A stretch of DNA of 64,000 bases from Formicarius rufipectus (Eukaryota > Chordata > Aves > Passeriformes > Formicariidae), in NCBI GenBank assembly GCA_013399695.1, contig VXAU01003744.1, forward strand, positions 62,166-126,165. The letters run 5' to 3'. This document shows positions 48,031 through 61,400 of this stretch, in pieces; positions within the stretch are counted from its first letter, which is position 1; each line of letters begins with the position of its first letter. The notes beneath the pieces were generated by a model. That model saw only the letters and a program-made list of their open reading frames with translations. It was not told the origin of the DNA and did no database searches. Position numbers and translations under genes: made by a program.

Positions 48031-48551
48031 GGGAGGGACCCACAGGGATCATCCACAGTCCAACCCCCGGCTCTGCACAGGAGCATCCCCAGGAGTCACC
48101 CTCTGTGCCCCAGAGCATCATCCAAACGCTCCTGGAGCTCTGGCAGCCCCGGGGCCGTGCCGACTGCCCTGGGGAGCCTGGTCAGTGCCCACCACCCTCT
48201 GGGGGAAGACCCTTTTCCTGAGATCCCCCCTGACCCTGCCCTGACACAGCTCCAGCCCTTCCCTGGGTGCTGTCCCTGGTCCCCACAGAGCAGAGAGCAG
48301 TGCCTGCCCCTCCCGAGGAAGTTGGACCTGCAATGAGGTGTCCCCTTAGTCTCCTCCAGCTGGACAGTACCTAGAGTTGGCTCCAAATGTCATTCCTGAG
48401 GGCTGGGAGCTGTAAGCCCTATTCACTCAAGTAACACCTCCATGCCCTCAGCGTCCTCACACACTTCCCCTCTGGGCCCTTCCCCATCCTCACTGCCCTC
48501 CTTTGGACACCCTCTGATGGATCAATATCTTGCAATCTGACCACGGGGCCC
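48031..48551 (-). mobile_element. CR1 LINE 3' fragment (~0.5 kb, reverse) abutting the CpG island
   Basis: Reverse CR1 text is recognisable over about 520 bases: GGGACCCACAGGGATCATCC, CAGTCCAACCCC, GGGGAGCCTGGTCAGTGCCC, CACCCTCTGGGGGAAGACCC, CCCACAGAGCAGAGAGCAGT, GATGAGGTGT-like text at about 48334, CTTAGTCTCCTCCAG, and CCCTCCTTTGGACACCCTCT near 48500. It is the longest CR1 copy in the window. It begins within about 20-30 bases of the end of the CpG island, so the GC-rich open frames running to 48244 and beyond are CR1 sequence and do not represent a gene. Confidence 0.88.
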
Positions 48552-49202
48552 TTTCCCTGCTCCAGCCAGGGAAACACAAGGCAGGAGCAGGCAGGCAGCC
48601 ACGGGGATGCTTTGTGCCTACCAGAAAGGTGGAGGTGGAGGCAGGAGCACATCCACAATTGTCCAGCGAAGGTGACACGATGCTGCTCCAGGTGCTCCAG
48701 TGCCAGAGGAGCTGGAAGGCCACTGGGGACCATCACACCTCCTTCTGTCAGCCCAGACTCCTGTGTGGAGAGATCCCAGGCGAGGGATCCTCTGGAGCAT
48801 GAGATCCAGCTGGCTGAGTTGTGTGGCCATGCACCAGCCAGAACCTGTGGTTCCACCAGGGCTGTAGTTCATAGATTTGATCTCAGTTATGGGGTTTTAA
48901 GTACACCCCGCAGGGATTTAAACCAAAGGATGTTCCATACAAATCAATTCCACCTCAAGTTTCAGCCCCATCAAATCATAGCTGCGTCAGGGTGCCTGGC
49001 AGGCACAGTGCTTTGGTTTCCCACCTGCCTGAGGGAATGGCAGTGCCAAGAAGGCTCAGATGATGTCTGTGTTTGGATGTTGATGCCACAATAGCGTGTC
49101 ACAGCACCACAGGCTTCAACACACAGGTCTCCTGCTCTCAGAAGGGGCTGCCGTGCTTCATGGTGTTCCCCTTTCAGAGGAAGCTGAACATCGGTGACTT
49201 AC

Positions 49203-49382
49203 AGTAATGGTTTGATCCAGTTTGTGTTGGAACTATAATGACCTTGAAGGGTGACATTAGATGAAGGAATGCAGAAGAGTTGACGAGAAGTAAGGATTGT
49301 ATAAAGGAGTCCTCCTTGGCAGCCTCCAGGTGAAATGGTTGCACTCCAAAAGCAATTCAGTGCACCGGGGTCTGTTTTCTGG
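49203..49382 (-). other. Candidate exon of an upstream minus-strand transcript (B)
   Basis: The 180-base segment is bounded on the minus strand by a strong acceptor, TGTTCTCTTTGCAG, and a strong donor, ATTACT|GTAAGTCAC. It lies 1.4 kb upstream of the PRR5 CpG island on the same strand. A minus-strand frame is open across it but has no recognised protein content. Together with 50068-50240 it defines a 685-base GT/AG intron. It could be an alternative PRR5 5' UTR exon or part of a long non-coding RNA. Good hexamer donors also occur by chance about once per 4 kb, so the evidence is limited. Confidence 0.3.
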
Positions 49383-50067
49383 CTGCAAAGAGAACAGCAG
49401 TGGTGAGTGAGTTGGTCTCGGGACACTGTCATACCTGCCAAATTCACCGTGCCCTTTGGGATTAACTGGTGAAATAACCAAGTTCACAACTAAGTAGGCC
49501 AAGAGTCATGTAGACCATAAAGCTACAATCCCGCATGAAAGCCAGCCGTGGTTTTTCATCAGCTTAACTAACCCAGAAATCTGGGGAAGACAAGTTTGCC
49601 CTGCTAGTCTTTGTGGAGGAATGAAAGGAATGTCCCTGATTGCCCTTGTCCCTGAATGCAAAGAAGAGTTAATCTTAGGATCAAGGGAGCACTTTCTTCT
49701 CCAGATACGGCATTTTTTCTTACAGGAGGTCCCTAGGACAAACTAAAGCCCTTGAAAGAGACATTTTCATCACTGTTTTCTTTTGTCTGTTTTTAAAAAC
49801 CTAAACCAAATTATTAAAACACAATTATATAACATTTAAAGGAACCTGAGTTGAGTCTTTGATCCACAAGTCTTACAGAATCACTATTGAGTAGTGCTTT
49901 TTTTAGTAGGAACTAGTATCTGAATTTGTCATCAGAAGCCTCAGATACATTCATCTATTTATTCAAAAAAGCAAAGATGTGCAGGTTACATTATCTCTGG
50001 AAGTTTTCCAAAAGCTTTGCTTCAGAAATTACAAAGATGTGTAAAAATGAGAGAAATTGGTACTTAC

Positions 50068-50240
50068 AATTAATTCCAGTGATGACTACCAGGATCATAA
50101 CTACAGCTGAATGAGCAACCTCTCTGCACCTCTCCACAGCCCAGCTGGCTTCCTTCATATCTAGCATAGACACAAAACTTCTCTTAGGAACCTCTTCCAG
50201 GACCAGAGCCCGATTTTCCAGGATTGATTTGTACATTATG
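50068..50240 (-). other. Candidate exon of an upstream minus-strand transcript (A)
   Basis: The 173-base segment has the minus-strand acceptor TTTCACTTACCCAG before CATAATGTAC and the donor GGAATTAATT|GTAAGTACC. One minus-strand frame is open through the whole segment and a little beyond (89 codons from 50260), containing segments such as ILENRALVLEEVPKRSF and DMKEASWAVERCREVAH. I recognise no family. The look is protein-like, but the start codon lies outside the proposed acceptor, so it may be a relic or chance frame. It is paired with candidate exon B at 49203-49382. Confidence 0.3.
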
Positions 50241-53200
50241 CTGGGTAAGTGAAACACCACCCCACTACAGTATCCTGGGGTGAGAAATATTTAGTTAAGC
50301 TCAGTTTTCACAGCAGCAAAAAAACCAGCAGAGGATTCAAGTTGATCTTGGTGCCAGCAGGAGTCCCAGCAGTCAGAACACTTTGCTCACAGCCAGGTAA
50401 ATCCAGCTGCATCAGGAAAAGGCTCCCATCTCCCTGCTTGGATGTGGTCCCGAGGGGCACAGCAAGGGCTGGGGTGAGCAGAGAGGACAGCCAGGGGAGC
50501 TGTGCTGAGCCAGGCTCCAAGGCAGCTCTGCAGGAAACATGGGCAGCAGAGTGTTGGTGGAGACCTGGGGCTCATTCTCAGGCTGCCAAAATAACAGGAG
50601 ATTCATAAAAAGAGTTTCAAGCAAAACAAATATTTCCTGGCAGCTGGTGTGCTGAGCTGGCACATTTTTCATGTGTCTCAACTATGGCAGCAGAAAGAAC
50701 AGGTAGGGCTTTGGGAAATGTAGGGTGAGAGAGATGTTAGTGTTTGGGGTGGGGGTGGTTTGTGTCCTCAGCAGTTCACAATCATCAAAACACGGCAAAT
50801 CTCTCGCCTCCTGAAGAAAAAGCTGCACAACAAAGTCGTGGATGGAAGGAAATCTGCACCAGAACAAGCACAGGAAACCACAGAGCAGCAGAAAGGATGA
50901 GTGAATGGAAAAAGGCTGATGTCCTGATAACTGGGGGAAGGCTGAGGAAAACTACCAGCACTCGCTGCCAGTGTCCTCTGCTGAGCCATAGCATGGCCAT
51001 GCCAGGAGACCTCATGGCACACATGTTGCTGGAGGCAGACGTCGCCCTCCTCCTGCGGGGACAATAACTCCCAGCCACTCATTTTTCTGAACAATGAACT
51101 GAGAGCAGAGACAGCTCAGTTTCCACCAGCTGGTTAAAATTAAGATGTGGCCGGCTTTCCTTCAGTGCACTGCGTTGCTGGGCTGGTGTGCACACTCGTT
51201 GGACACGTCCCCGCTGTTGTGCCTCCTCAGATGGCATTAGGGATTGCTGGCACAAAGGATGGCTGGCACGGGAGCTGCGGAGGGGCAGCTCGGGGGAAGG
51301 GAAGAGGAACCGTAATCACACAATTTTAAATAGGGTTTGCACTACAAAGGTACAGCCGCAGACGGGGGAAAAGGAAACCCACCTGGGAAACCAAGAAGTA
51401 AATGATTAAATAACTTTCTCAGCTGAGGTAAAGACCTCCAGCTTCTGGTTCTTAATGGAGCTGTAGGGTTTTGGCTTCCTTCACAACCTCAATGGCTTGG
51501 AAGTGGGATGATGTTTCAGGCTTCTTCCTTCTCTGTTCACAATTACCACCTATTTAACTTATCATGGGAAGTCTTGTCTTTTATTGTTTCTTGGCTACTG
51601 AAATTGTTCACTGTAGATGTTTTTTTCATCTGAAAAGGAAAGACCTTCTCTAATTAAGGATGCCCTCAGGCAACTGTATCTTTTTTTTATGAGCTGTTGG
51701 TTTTAGCAACAGCCTTAGATAATACAAGTATTTAGGAATGGAATGGAAGTCTTGATTTGCAACATAAGGGATAATAATTTGTTTTGCTGTAACGCCTTTT
51801 ATCCAAGAAAACCAAATGCTTCACTAACGTTAAGTAATTGGCTTTCAAAGCATCCAGTTGAGATGCTGATAACTGTTTTGCAAAATAGCTGCAAGAAATA
51901 CAGCACCAAAATACACCCGAGGGCACTTACAACAGAAGACATGTAAAGCAGGTATGCGCTGCCGAAGGGCAGTAGCAAATCAGTGAAGCACCACCGATGT
52001 GCCTGGGACCCTTCATCCCAGCTCAAATTGCTTCCCAGAGGTCCAAGAACTTTCCAACCTCGAGGTACCTCCAGGTGTGCTGGTGAGTTAAATGTAAGTA
52101 CAGCAGAGGATGGTCCTTCCTCCTGTGTTCATCTTACCTTGGAAACCAACCGGGATTGGGTCATTTTCCAGTGAAGTTTTCACCGGGGAAAGAGTCCGAA
52201 ATCCGAACTTCTCATCCAAATCAGGGAACTAAATTACAGGGCTTCTCTGGGCATCCTTTCCTAGGCTTCAGGTGGTGACTAAAGTGGGACCACTGCTTGC
52301 CTTGCTACTAAGCGGTCGCCACACTCCACACCGGGACTGGCTGCATTTCCCCTGCTGCAAAAGGGACTCTGACACCCCATAGAGGTAAAAGTTTAAGTGT
52401 TAATGGTCTCTTGTCAAAGAGATGTCTCTTTGGCTAAAGAGCCCACGTGAATCGTTTCCGGGGACTTCAGGTTTTTACAAAAATATTTTCTTTTTAATAT
52501 CTTTCACTTTATATTTTCGGATCTGTTTCTATAAACAATTTGTTTATTCCACTACTGAGTTTATTATGCACTCTCTTCCTTAAGAGAATCCCTTTTCAAA
52601 GTGCTGTTTTTAATACCCTGAAGATCAAACTTAAAGCAGCCCTATCTAATAGATATTAAGTATTAATAGCAGCACATTAGTAATGCCATAGGGAATAATA
52701 TCTTACTTAAAATACACCAAAATGACTTTAATAAACATGATGACTCTGATGCTGGACTTAAGGTAATAAAACTATAAATTCACACATTTGCTCCTTTATA
52801 GCCCCTATTGCAACAGTTTTTAAAAAAAATTACCATGAAGAGATGAAATGTCTGTAAGTCTCCAACAGCCTTTCCTATTTGTCTTTGCACAGCCACTGCT
52901 GTTTCCAAATTAAAAAAATAAATTTAGTAGTGTTTGAACTCTCTCCACATATGCAGATACTTTGCTTGCCTGATGACTGGCTGCCCAGGACTCTTTAGAT
53001 CCACTCCACCCCATTTCTCCTTCAGCTAACACTTATTTGCAGCAGCTGACCTTTCTCCAACAGCGAACAGAAATCAACTCAAATCTGATGTATTTGAGGG
53101 TTAGAGGGGTTTTCTTGAGTTTAAGCTGTTGGCCTCTGCTGGGTACAGAAAGTTCCCCTGGAGGGAGAGGAGGGGCAGGAAAGGTGGGCCGAGACAATCC

Positions 53201-55413
53201 CAGCTGGGCACAAGCATTGCCCCTCTCAAGGCGTGGCTGGAGAGTTTGGGGTCTGCACTAACCAGGGGCACTAGGCAGCTCAACGCTCAGCCAAGATCCA
53301 AAGGCTGGGAGTTGCCTGTTTGCAAGAGGTCAGGGGGCACAACCATGTGGATAAATACATATATAATTACCTAGCAGTCCTGCCTCGAGGAAGACTTGGC
53401 TGTCACGAGCAACTCAGCTCCCTGGTCAAAACACCAGGACATTGGCAAAGAATAGCTCTGTGTGAGAGAAATAACCTTGATCATGGAGCAGTGTGCAGGC
53501 ATTACTCAGTTTGTCTGGGGAGTACCTTGAAGGGAGACAGCTCAATGGCATTTAAAAGACAAATACATTTATCAGCACAGAAACATGAACCACCCATGCC
53601 AGTAACTGGAGGAAAGGCCCTTGTGCCCCAGAACCACTGCCTGTGCAATTCAGCTCCTTTGCAGAAGGCCTTTACTCCAACATGACCATTATCAGGCACC
53701 CAAACCACACAAGGCTACAAGTACAATAACTCTTCCTTTCATCCAAGCTAGGCTTTCCCACCTCCTTCTACAGTGCAATTGGAACGCCTTCCAAGTGGCC
53801 CTGCAGCCTCCTGCACTTGCCAGCAGGATGGTTCTTCTGCCTGCACCTTTGGGTGGACCCCTGGGAAGCAGAGACACTCGGGAGCCTACGGGACAAGGAG
53901 TGAGAGGCACTGGATTGAGGGACTGCCCCTGAGGAGCAGCTGGAATCCCAGGGTGAGGAACATGGAGGAGAACAGGGCAGCAAAGCACACCAAGAGCAAC
54001 AGCCACAGGTGGGTGGGTGGCAGCATTTGGGGGCATTTGCTCACTCCCCCAGCAGGAACCCCTGGCTGTTCTGCTCAGGGATGTGCTGTCCCAGGCACAG
54101 AAGGAACACTGCCTGCCGTCCACACAAAAAGTATTTTCTTAAGAACCATTAGAGCCTCCCCCGTGCCCCCGGGGCTGGAGATGTTATCTATGCCCCTGCT
54201 GCTCTAATAAATACCTTTGTTTAATGAGTAATATGGAGGGGAAGATTCCATGATGTAGGAGACTGGTTAGACCAGCTACAAACCCACTGAGGAGTTTCAA
54301 AGTGACATTGTAGAACTTTTTTCAAGTTCAGCTCTGTACTGTTAATGTTTTTATTGTGGGAAGTAGCTACCTTGCTGTTCTTCTTTCTCACATGGAGAGT
54401 ATGGATTTAAGACACACCAGCATGTTTGTGAAGAGTGGGTAGAAAGGAATTTCCCTCCTTCTCCCCAAGACATTTTGCCCTAACTTTACCAGGGCTTAAG
54501 GTTAGTAAGCCCCAAGCCAGAGGGAGACGGAGCACCAGAGGCAAATCCTGTAGCTCTGCTGACTCCTAAAGAAGCCGTGGGGGATGTGCTTTTGCCTTGG
54601 TCAGGACAGGTCCTGTCCATACAGAGCTGGAGAGAAAGGAAGGGACAGAAGAGCTACTGACCCAACCTTTGGTGAGGTTGAACACACACTCCTGACTCCA
54701 GGGTTTGGCTTGTCTGAGCGGCAACAATGCCTCTCTCTGCCATGGAAACATGAGAACAAAGTGTCACTGACTCTTACAACTGATTCAGTCAGCTCAGCCT
54801 GCCAATTGCTTTCACAAAAGCCACCAGGTTGTGTGTGCTGGAGTCCCAGACCAGCCCAGGCTTTGGTACAAATCTTTTTGTTTCACAGGGAGCTCCTCAA
54901 AGAGAACCTAGAAAGCACTTCAATTTAGGAAAAGCCAGTCTTCAGTAGACCAAAAACCAGACTAGTTGCCTTTTTAGCTCAGAAGATGCCAAGTGACCAG
55001 GAGTCACTTGGACAGGGGACTGATTTCAAAGGTTTATAAGCAAATCTCCCCTGCACACTGTAACCAAAAAAAGGCAGACTCAGATTGCATTTGGGAGGGG
55101 TTTTGGTGGGTTGCAGCCATGAATACTCAGCTCTCCAGGATGTTTTTTCTCTTACATCAGCAGAGCTCAGTAGCCTTTGTCTCCTCACTGTGCTGCAAGT
55201 TTGGCTGCATTGCATTGCTGCTGCCTCTGATCCAGCCCATAATCCAAATCTCTGTCTCCCTTGGGCAGATTCAGTCGCTCCCTAAGGGAAGGAGCATCCC
55301 CTCTCCCTCCAGAGCCCTCCTCAACCAGCTTCTCTCTCCTCAGAGGGAGAGAATCTACAAAGCAAGAACAAGCAAAACAGACACTGTCTGTCACAGAGAG
55401 CTGTCACTGTCAG

Positions 55414-55427
55414 CCAGCAGATGGCAA
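55414..55427 (+). promoter_or_regulatory. Candidate CTCF core motif
   Basis: CCAGCAGATGGCAA fits the CTCF core consensus CCASYAGRKGGCRS at all but the last position. It lies in the gene-free stretch upstream of PRR5. CTCF core matches this good also occur by chance, so this is a motif call only. Confidence 0.3.
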
Positions 55428-58400
55428 TTAAATACTAAATGTTTGTTACTCTCTGCTCACCAGGTGACATGACTTGACTTCCAAGCCTTTGCAGGTGGCC
55501 CAGCACAAGGACCTGCTCCCAGCACCACGAAACTCCCTTCCCAGCCACACTAACACACCGAGGCAGGCTGCAGGGGTGCAGGGCAGGAACAACTGAGAAG
55601 CTGCAGATGAAGACAAAGAGAGAGGACATCAGCAGATCCTCCCACAAGCTAGACTTTGTCAATCTGAAGAGGAACTTTCAGCATCCCAAACTTAGAAAGG
55701 AGACATTTCTAAAGAAAGCCACTTGCTCTGACAGTGTTTTGGGGGCGGTGGGTGTGAGATTCACAGTGTTGAGACATTGAATTTGTGAAGAGATTGGGAA
55801 GATGCTCTAGCCAAGAACCCCAAGAAACATCTGTTGGGAACAGACTCCTTGTCAGGTCTGATGGAAGCTCTCAAAGGAGTCAGCTTTCAAAGGGTATCAC
55901 CAGATCTGCTGCCAGTAAATGTTCTGAGAGGGTGCTATCAAACTCAAATGCATGTATTTGAAAGTTAAGGAACACAAGACTTACCCTATTAGATCTTATT
56001 TTCTGTCATGCTGGGCATCAGAGAAGGCTGCAGGATCACACACCAGCACAACCCTCAGGTTTTTCAGTAAATGTATGGTCATTGTGCATGTGCTATGCAT
56101 GCCAAAGTCATGGTCAGCAAAAGCCTGAGGACTGAAGGAGGAAAGAACAGGCCCTTCCTTGTTCTACTAACAGTTTGAGATTTTTAGTACTTCAGAGCAC
56201 AATTTCCACACACCCCCCTCCAAAAAAATCACTTTTACTTAACCTGTGCTAAACTTGTGCATGAGGCAACAATTCCCAGCCAGGCACCAACATCTCAGCT
56301 ACACGTGGAGATCTCTGGAGCACCACCTCGACAACTGCAAAAGGGGTAAAAGCTCTTCCCCCCCTAAAAAGCAACCCTGTCCATCAGGAGCCCTTGTTGC
56401 CCAGCAGAAAAGGTTCCTGCTCAGCCCCAGCTCTGAGACTTCTGCAAAGCGCCCTTGAAGGAGGGACAGGACAGCAGAACCTGCTCTGCTCCCCTAACCC
56501 TGGGGAGCCTGTCCATGCTGAGTAGGCTCCTTCCACAGCCCCTGGGAATGGAAATATTATATATATATATTATACCCACATGGAAAACCAGGCAAAGTCA
56601 GCAAAATCTGAGGAGAGCCACCTGACAGCCAGGGTAATGACACCCAGTGCCCTGAGATGGTCTCTGGGGACAAAAAGCCACTGGAAGGTGAAGGCTGTGG
56701 ATTCTTGCAGGGACAAGTCCTCACACCACAGGACCACCACCCCCACACACCATAGGCTCTCAGGATTTATTTCTTCTGCACTAGCACGTTATTAGTGCAG
56801 GCAATAAACTCCCAGTCCTGCCAAAGAGCTGCCGCCGCCTGCCTCTGGGCCCTCCACCCCACTGTGCTGCTGGGGGTGTGCAGCTTTCCAACGGGGGGCA
56901 TTTCTGAGGGTGCTTTTAACTGCAGGCCCAGAGCAGTGGGGCCTGTGACTGTGACTAAATAAGGACCATTCAAGCCAGCACTTGGGCACACCCAACACTC
57001 AGAGGGGCTTTTGTGAGTTCCACCCACCTTGCTCCTCCAGCATTTCCCCCCAACAACGCTCAGTGAGTTAAGAAAGAATCTGGAAAAAAACAAAACAAAA
57101 CACCCAAGTCAGCAGTGCACAACCTCACTGCAGAAAATTAGTCCTCACTCAGCAAAAGAGAAAAGGAAAGTGAGTAAAACAAAGCAAGTGATTTATAGCC
57201 TTCCACTACAGCAGCTTGCCAAAGGCAGTGTGTGGGCACGCCACAATTATTCAGTTTTGAGCTGTATCTCACTCCTGGTATGAAGAGGATTCTGTGAACT
57301 GGCTGGCTCAGGCCCACAGGGCCAAACCTGCTGGCCCTGACAGCCTCGCCAGCCCAGCCACCCACAGCTAACCCCAAAGCACCTCCTTCACAACCATTTC
57401 CACAACCCAAGTGGTCACTGCCTCGCCCACAGTGGCCTCCCAGATGAGCTGCAACAAGGAGCTGTGGGAATCCTGTGTGCAGAGTCACTCCAAACACCCC
57501 AATCCAGCTTTTTCCATCGGGCGGCCCTAAGGCAGAGACACCAGTTTGAGTCTGGGCTTGTAGAATTTCCTACCAAAAGGGACAACACTGTGGAAGAACA
57601 GGAGGCTGCGGCCTAGAAAAGATCTTCTTTTCTTAATCTTGCCATGTATTTGTTAGGTCACCCAGGCATAATTAAGCACACCCATGGGCAAGCACATAGA
57701 TCCAGAGGGCTCAGTTCTCAGTGAGCCCAACAATGGAGAGCATACACACACCCTTTTTAGCCCAGTTTCGCTACAAAAGCCATATAAAAACACTTCTGAA
57801 ACAGTGTTTTTTGGTCCCTCTTCCTGAACTCCTTGGGCAGTAGATCACAACCCATGTTCTGTGAAGGGTGGTGGACATTAAGCTTTCCTCCATCCATTCT
57901 TGCACATCACTCAGGGGCACCTCGGCTCCATCTTCTGGACTCTGAGCAAGCCCCCTGTGATGAGCCCCTCTGCCAACCCTGAGCAGTTTCCAAGCCTGCA
58001 TCAAAGGTCTGCTCAGAATCTGGGAGTTTTGCTTGAGCTTTAACTGATGTTTTGCTCAATTAGAGCATTCTTTCACTTCTGATTTCTTTTTTCCCCAAAC
58101 ATCAAGGCTGTGTTGCTTCAAAGGCTCGTTTCCATCACCCCTGCAGGAAGGGAGAAAATGGCTCAGAAAGATTAAAGAGCAGGAGGGAGGTGCAGACAGA
58201 CAGACAGAGCAAAACAGTCAACAAATGCCTGCTCCTACTCCCACCACAGTGACTCTGCACAGAAAAGAGATCAAATACAATGTTTGCATCTAGGACACAC
58301 TGGTGACAACAGACCGGAATAGTAAATGTGACTTGGGTGACATTTTCAAGGGATTTTGGGGGAAGCTCCTCTACTTCAAAAAGATCATGGCAATTCTGTA

Positions 58401-61400
58401 CTCTGGGTATCATATTGCTGATACTCATTCCAGCTCAGAAAAGCTCCAGAAAAGCCAATTTTAATTCTTCATCCTCAGTTCCTTTCTTCTTTTTCCCAGC
58501 AATTTCACTGAAATGGGCCATAAATCACAGCCTCTCATTTTTCAAATACACACCACAGAACATGTTACAGCTTAAGGACAGAGAATGCATTATTTGATGT
58601 ATTTCTAATATTCTCATGCTCTGCAGCTGCTTCAGTGGGTTTTGTTGTAGGTCATACTGACAGACAGAGAAACATGCACACATAGAAGAATTCAGAAGAA
58701 TGAAGTCCAGCTGCATCACTGTGAACATGTCAGAAAAATCCATCTTGCTTCAGCCTGGGCTGCAGTGAAGTCTCTGTGTTTTAACAGCCAAGGCCCGATG
58801 CTTCAAACAGTCCATAAATACAGAATCACTGACTTCAGTGGGACTCTGCACAGAAATAGGAATATCTTTACTCAGCACTGCACCACGCCATGCACATGTA
58901 TCCAGAAGGGAAAATTCACAGCAGCTTCTTCAGGCAGGCAGCTTAAACTACTTTCCTATTTGGAGTGATGCTTATGCTGCTTGTGCAGCTACTGAGGAAC
59001 AGAGGCTGCACTTCCTGCTGGGGGAAGGGATGAGTCAAAGCACTGAGGTTTAGTGCCAAAAGCAGCTGATTTGATTAGCCTTTCCCAAAAATATTCAGCT
59101 GAAGTGCTGTGAAGGACCATCTTAAGACACTGAATGCAGGCAGCTCCTGGTTCTTGGAGGAAAAGCCTACCCACTTCTGAAAGTGTTCCTAGAAAAACAT
59201 ACCTGTGTTGCATGACACAAGGGAGTCTAAGAACTGGATATTTCTAGCCCAAGTCAGGTGTTTTCCAAACATCCACCTCCAGGAAGAGACAGATTCAGTG
59301 GCAGAAATGCAAAGGTTCAAGGATCCATTGTCTCAACTCTGCACCTTGCGCCTGTAAAACTCACAAGCAAGGCCATCACACCAGTATAAACCACTGACTA
59401 AACCTTAGCATAAAAGTAGAAACTTTACGCAAAGACGAACATAACCACCAGAGATCCTAAGAAGTCTGTAAGTCCAACAGGGCTTCATCCAGGCCCCAAA
59501 AGGATGGTGAGCATGAGCCTTTCCCCTTTGGAGCAGAAAAGGATGCCCTGAGGGGTGCAGCTCCATGTCCTGGAGCATTAACTCAGCTCTCACCTTGTTC
59601 CAGTACTTGCAACCCCTCTCCTCTCATCTCAAACTGAGTGGCTTTCCCCACCCCTCACTTCATCATACCCTTCCCTCCTTTCTGGAACCTACAAAAACAC
59701 TCAAATCACAGAATATTTGCTTGCATCTGCAATTCCAAGCAGAGGAGGGGTTCAGGAGGGCAGCTGTGGTGTTTCCACCTTATTACTTGTTCCCCACTAC
59801 TGAGTGGTGTCCCACCTGATGTTTGCAGAGAGACACAAGCACATCTAGGGAACTTTTGAGTCCAACCAAGGAGGATGCTGCAGGCAAAGCTCTCTACAGG
59901 GCTACCCAGGCAATGCAATTAGGCTTAATTAGGCCTAGAACAGAAGAAAGCTATGTAGGCACCTAACACACATGCAAAAATAGAACAATAATTGGAAAGG
60001 AGTGAGAAAGAAAACACAGAACTGGGAGGGAAGGGGGTGACCAGGGCAGGCAGCCTTGTCTGGCTGAGCAGAACAGGGAGGGACAGCCTCATTCAGAATG
60101 ATTCCTAGGGCAAACAAGAGCCCAGCATTACCAAGCAGCAGCATTTTTAGCTCTTCAGGCAATTCTGGGCACAAGATGAAGACAGGTTCCTGGCTGGGGT
60201 TCCCTAACTCGTGTCTAATCTCTCCATCTCTTTAGCCTCAGAAAGAATTGTGTTGAGTGTACAGGGTAGGTCTGTGAGGTTTTTTCCTTCTGCCAGTCTG
60301 AGGATGTTGTGCTACATGGGAGAAGCTACTTCGATTATCCAAGTGAAATCTGGGAGTTTGAAAGGAGGCCTTTTGATCCACGTCCTTGCTGCAAAAACTT
60401 GGGCTGTTTAGCTTGGTCACAGGACCTGGAGCCATCTGCAGCCAGGGGGGAATCCTGAGGATGCTCCAGGGAAATAATCATTGCTTGCCCCACAGTTACC
60501 TGCACTGGTGTCAGCTAAGGAAGGGGACAGGTAAACAGGCTTCATAACCAGTTTTCTAAGAAAAAGAATAACAAGAATTCCACATGGCTGAAAATACAAA
60601 TGCACCAGAGGAAAGACAATGAAGACACCTGTCCTAAAAAGCCCTCATGGTGAAGAAGGCAGGAACACTTTGCTACATTTCTTTACTTAGCAGGCACATA
60701 TGGCAAGTGACATTCCTAAATCTTGGCCACACTTCCTTGTTCTTTGCATGTGCCAGGTTCTGCTTTCCCCTCTGTTCAGACATTCTGAGGCAGCCCCTTT
60801 TCTACCAGGCCTGTTTTAGCAGGGTTTGCAAAGGAACAGGGTGAATTTTTAGGAGACCCACATCACTTCGTGCACAGCTCCTCCAGACTCTCCTAAACCA
60901 ATGCACGCTCCATCTGAGCTGTTTGTCATTAAACTGGGCAAAAAAGAAACAAACAAAAAACCCCAAATCAACAGAGGAAAGCAAAGGAATATGATCATGA
61001 ATGGAACCAGTGACACTGACCTGCTTGCAGAGTTGCCCTGGTCATTTCTGGGGCGCAGAGGTGACGTGGGGGAACAATTACCCATCTGCAGAGAGGCAAG
61101 TTTGAGAGAAATGAAATCCAGACAACAACAAAAACACTTTCTGACATAAAACTCTCAAGAAGTACAACAGAAAAAACGACTTTTCACAATAGAAGAAAGT
61201 CATGTTCCCTCTTTGGAATGAAATCTAAATAAAATATTTCATACTATTAGCTCTCCCAAAAGAAACAACACACACTTCACACAACCTTTCCTTTTTTTGT
61301 TTACTTGTAGCTTGGACCTGAGATTGTGTTCTGGAAACCACTGTCACAAGTAGCTAATACATTAAATAGTTAATTACATTAGTCACTTGCTGTTAATTCT

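Noticed and set aside
47408..48244. 278-codon plus-strand open frame (and 228-codon minus-strand frame at 47400-48086)
   Set aside because: It spans the CpG island and the CR1 fragment. Stops are scarce because of GC content, the translation is low-complexity Pro/Gly/Arg/Ala, and the right-hand part is reverse CR1.
54160..54240. CTAATAAATACCTTTG as the polyadenylation end of a gene or LTR
   Set aside because: There is an AATAAA-type word but no recognisable transcript, LTR ends or coding sequence before it.
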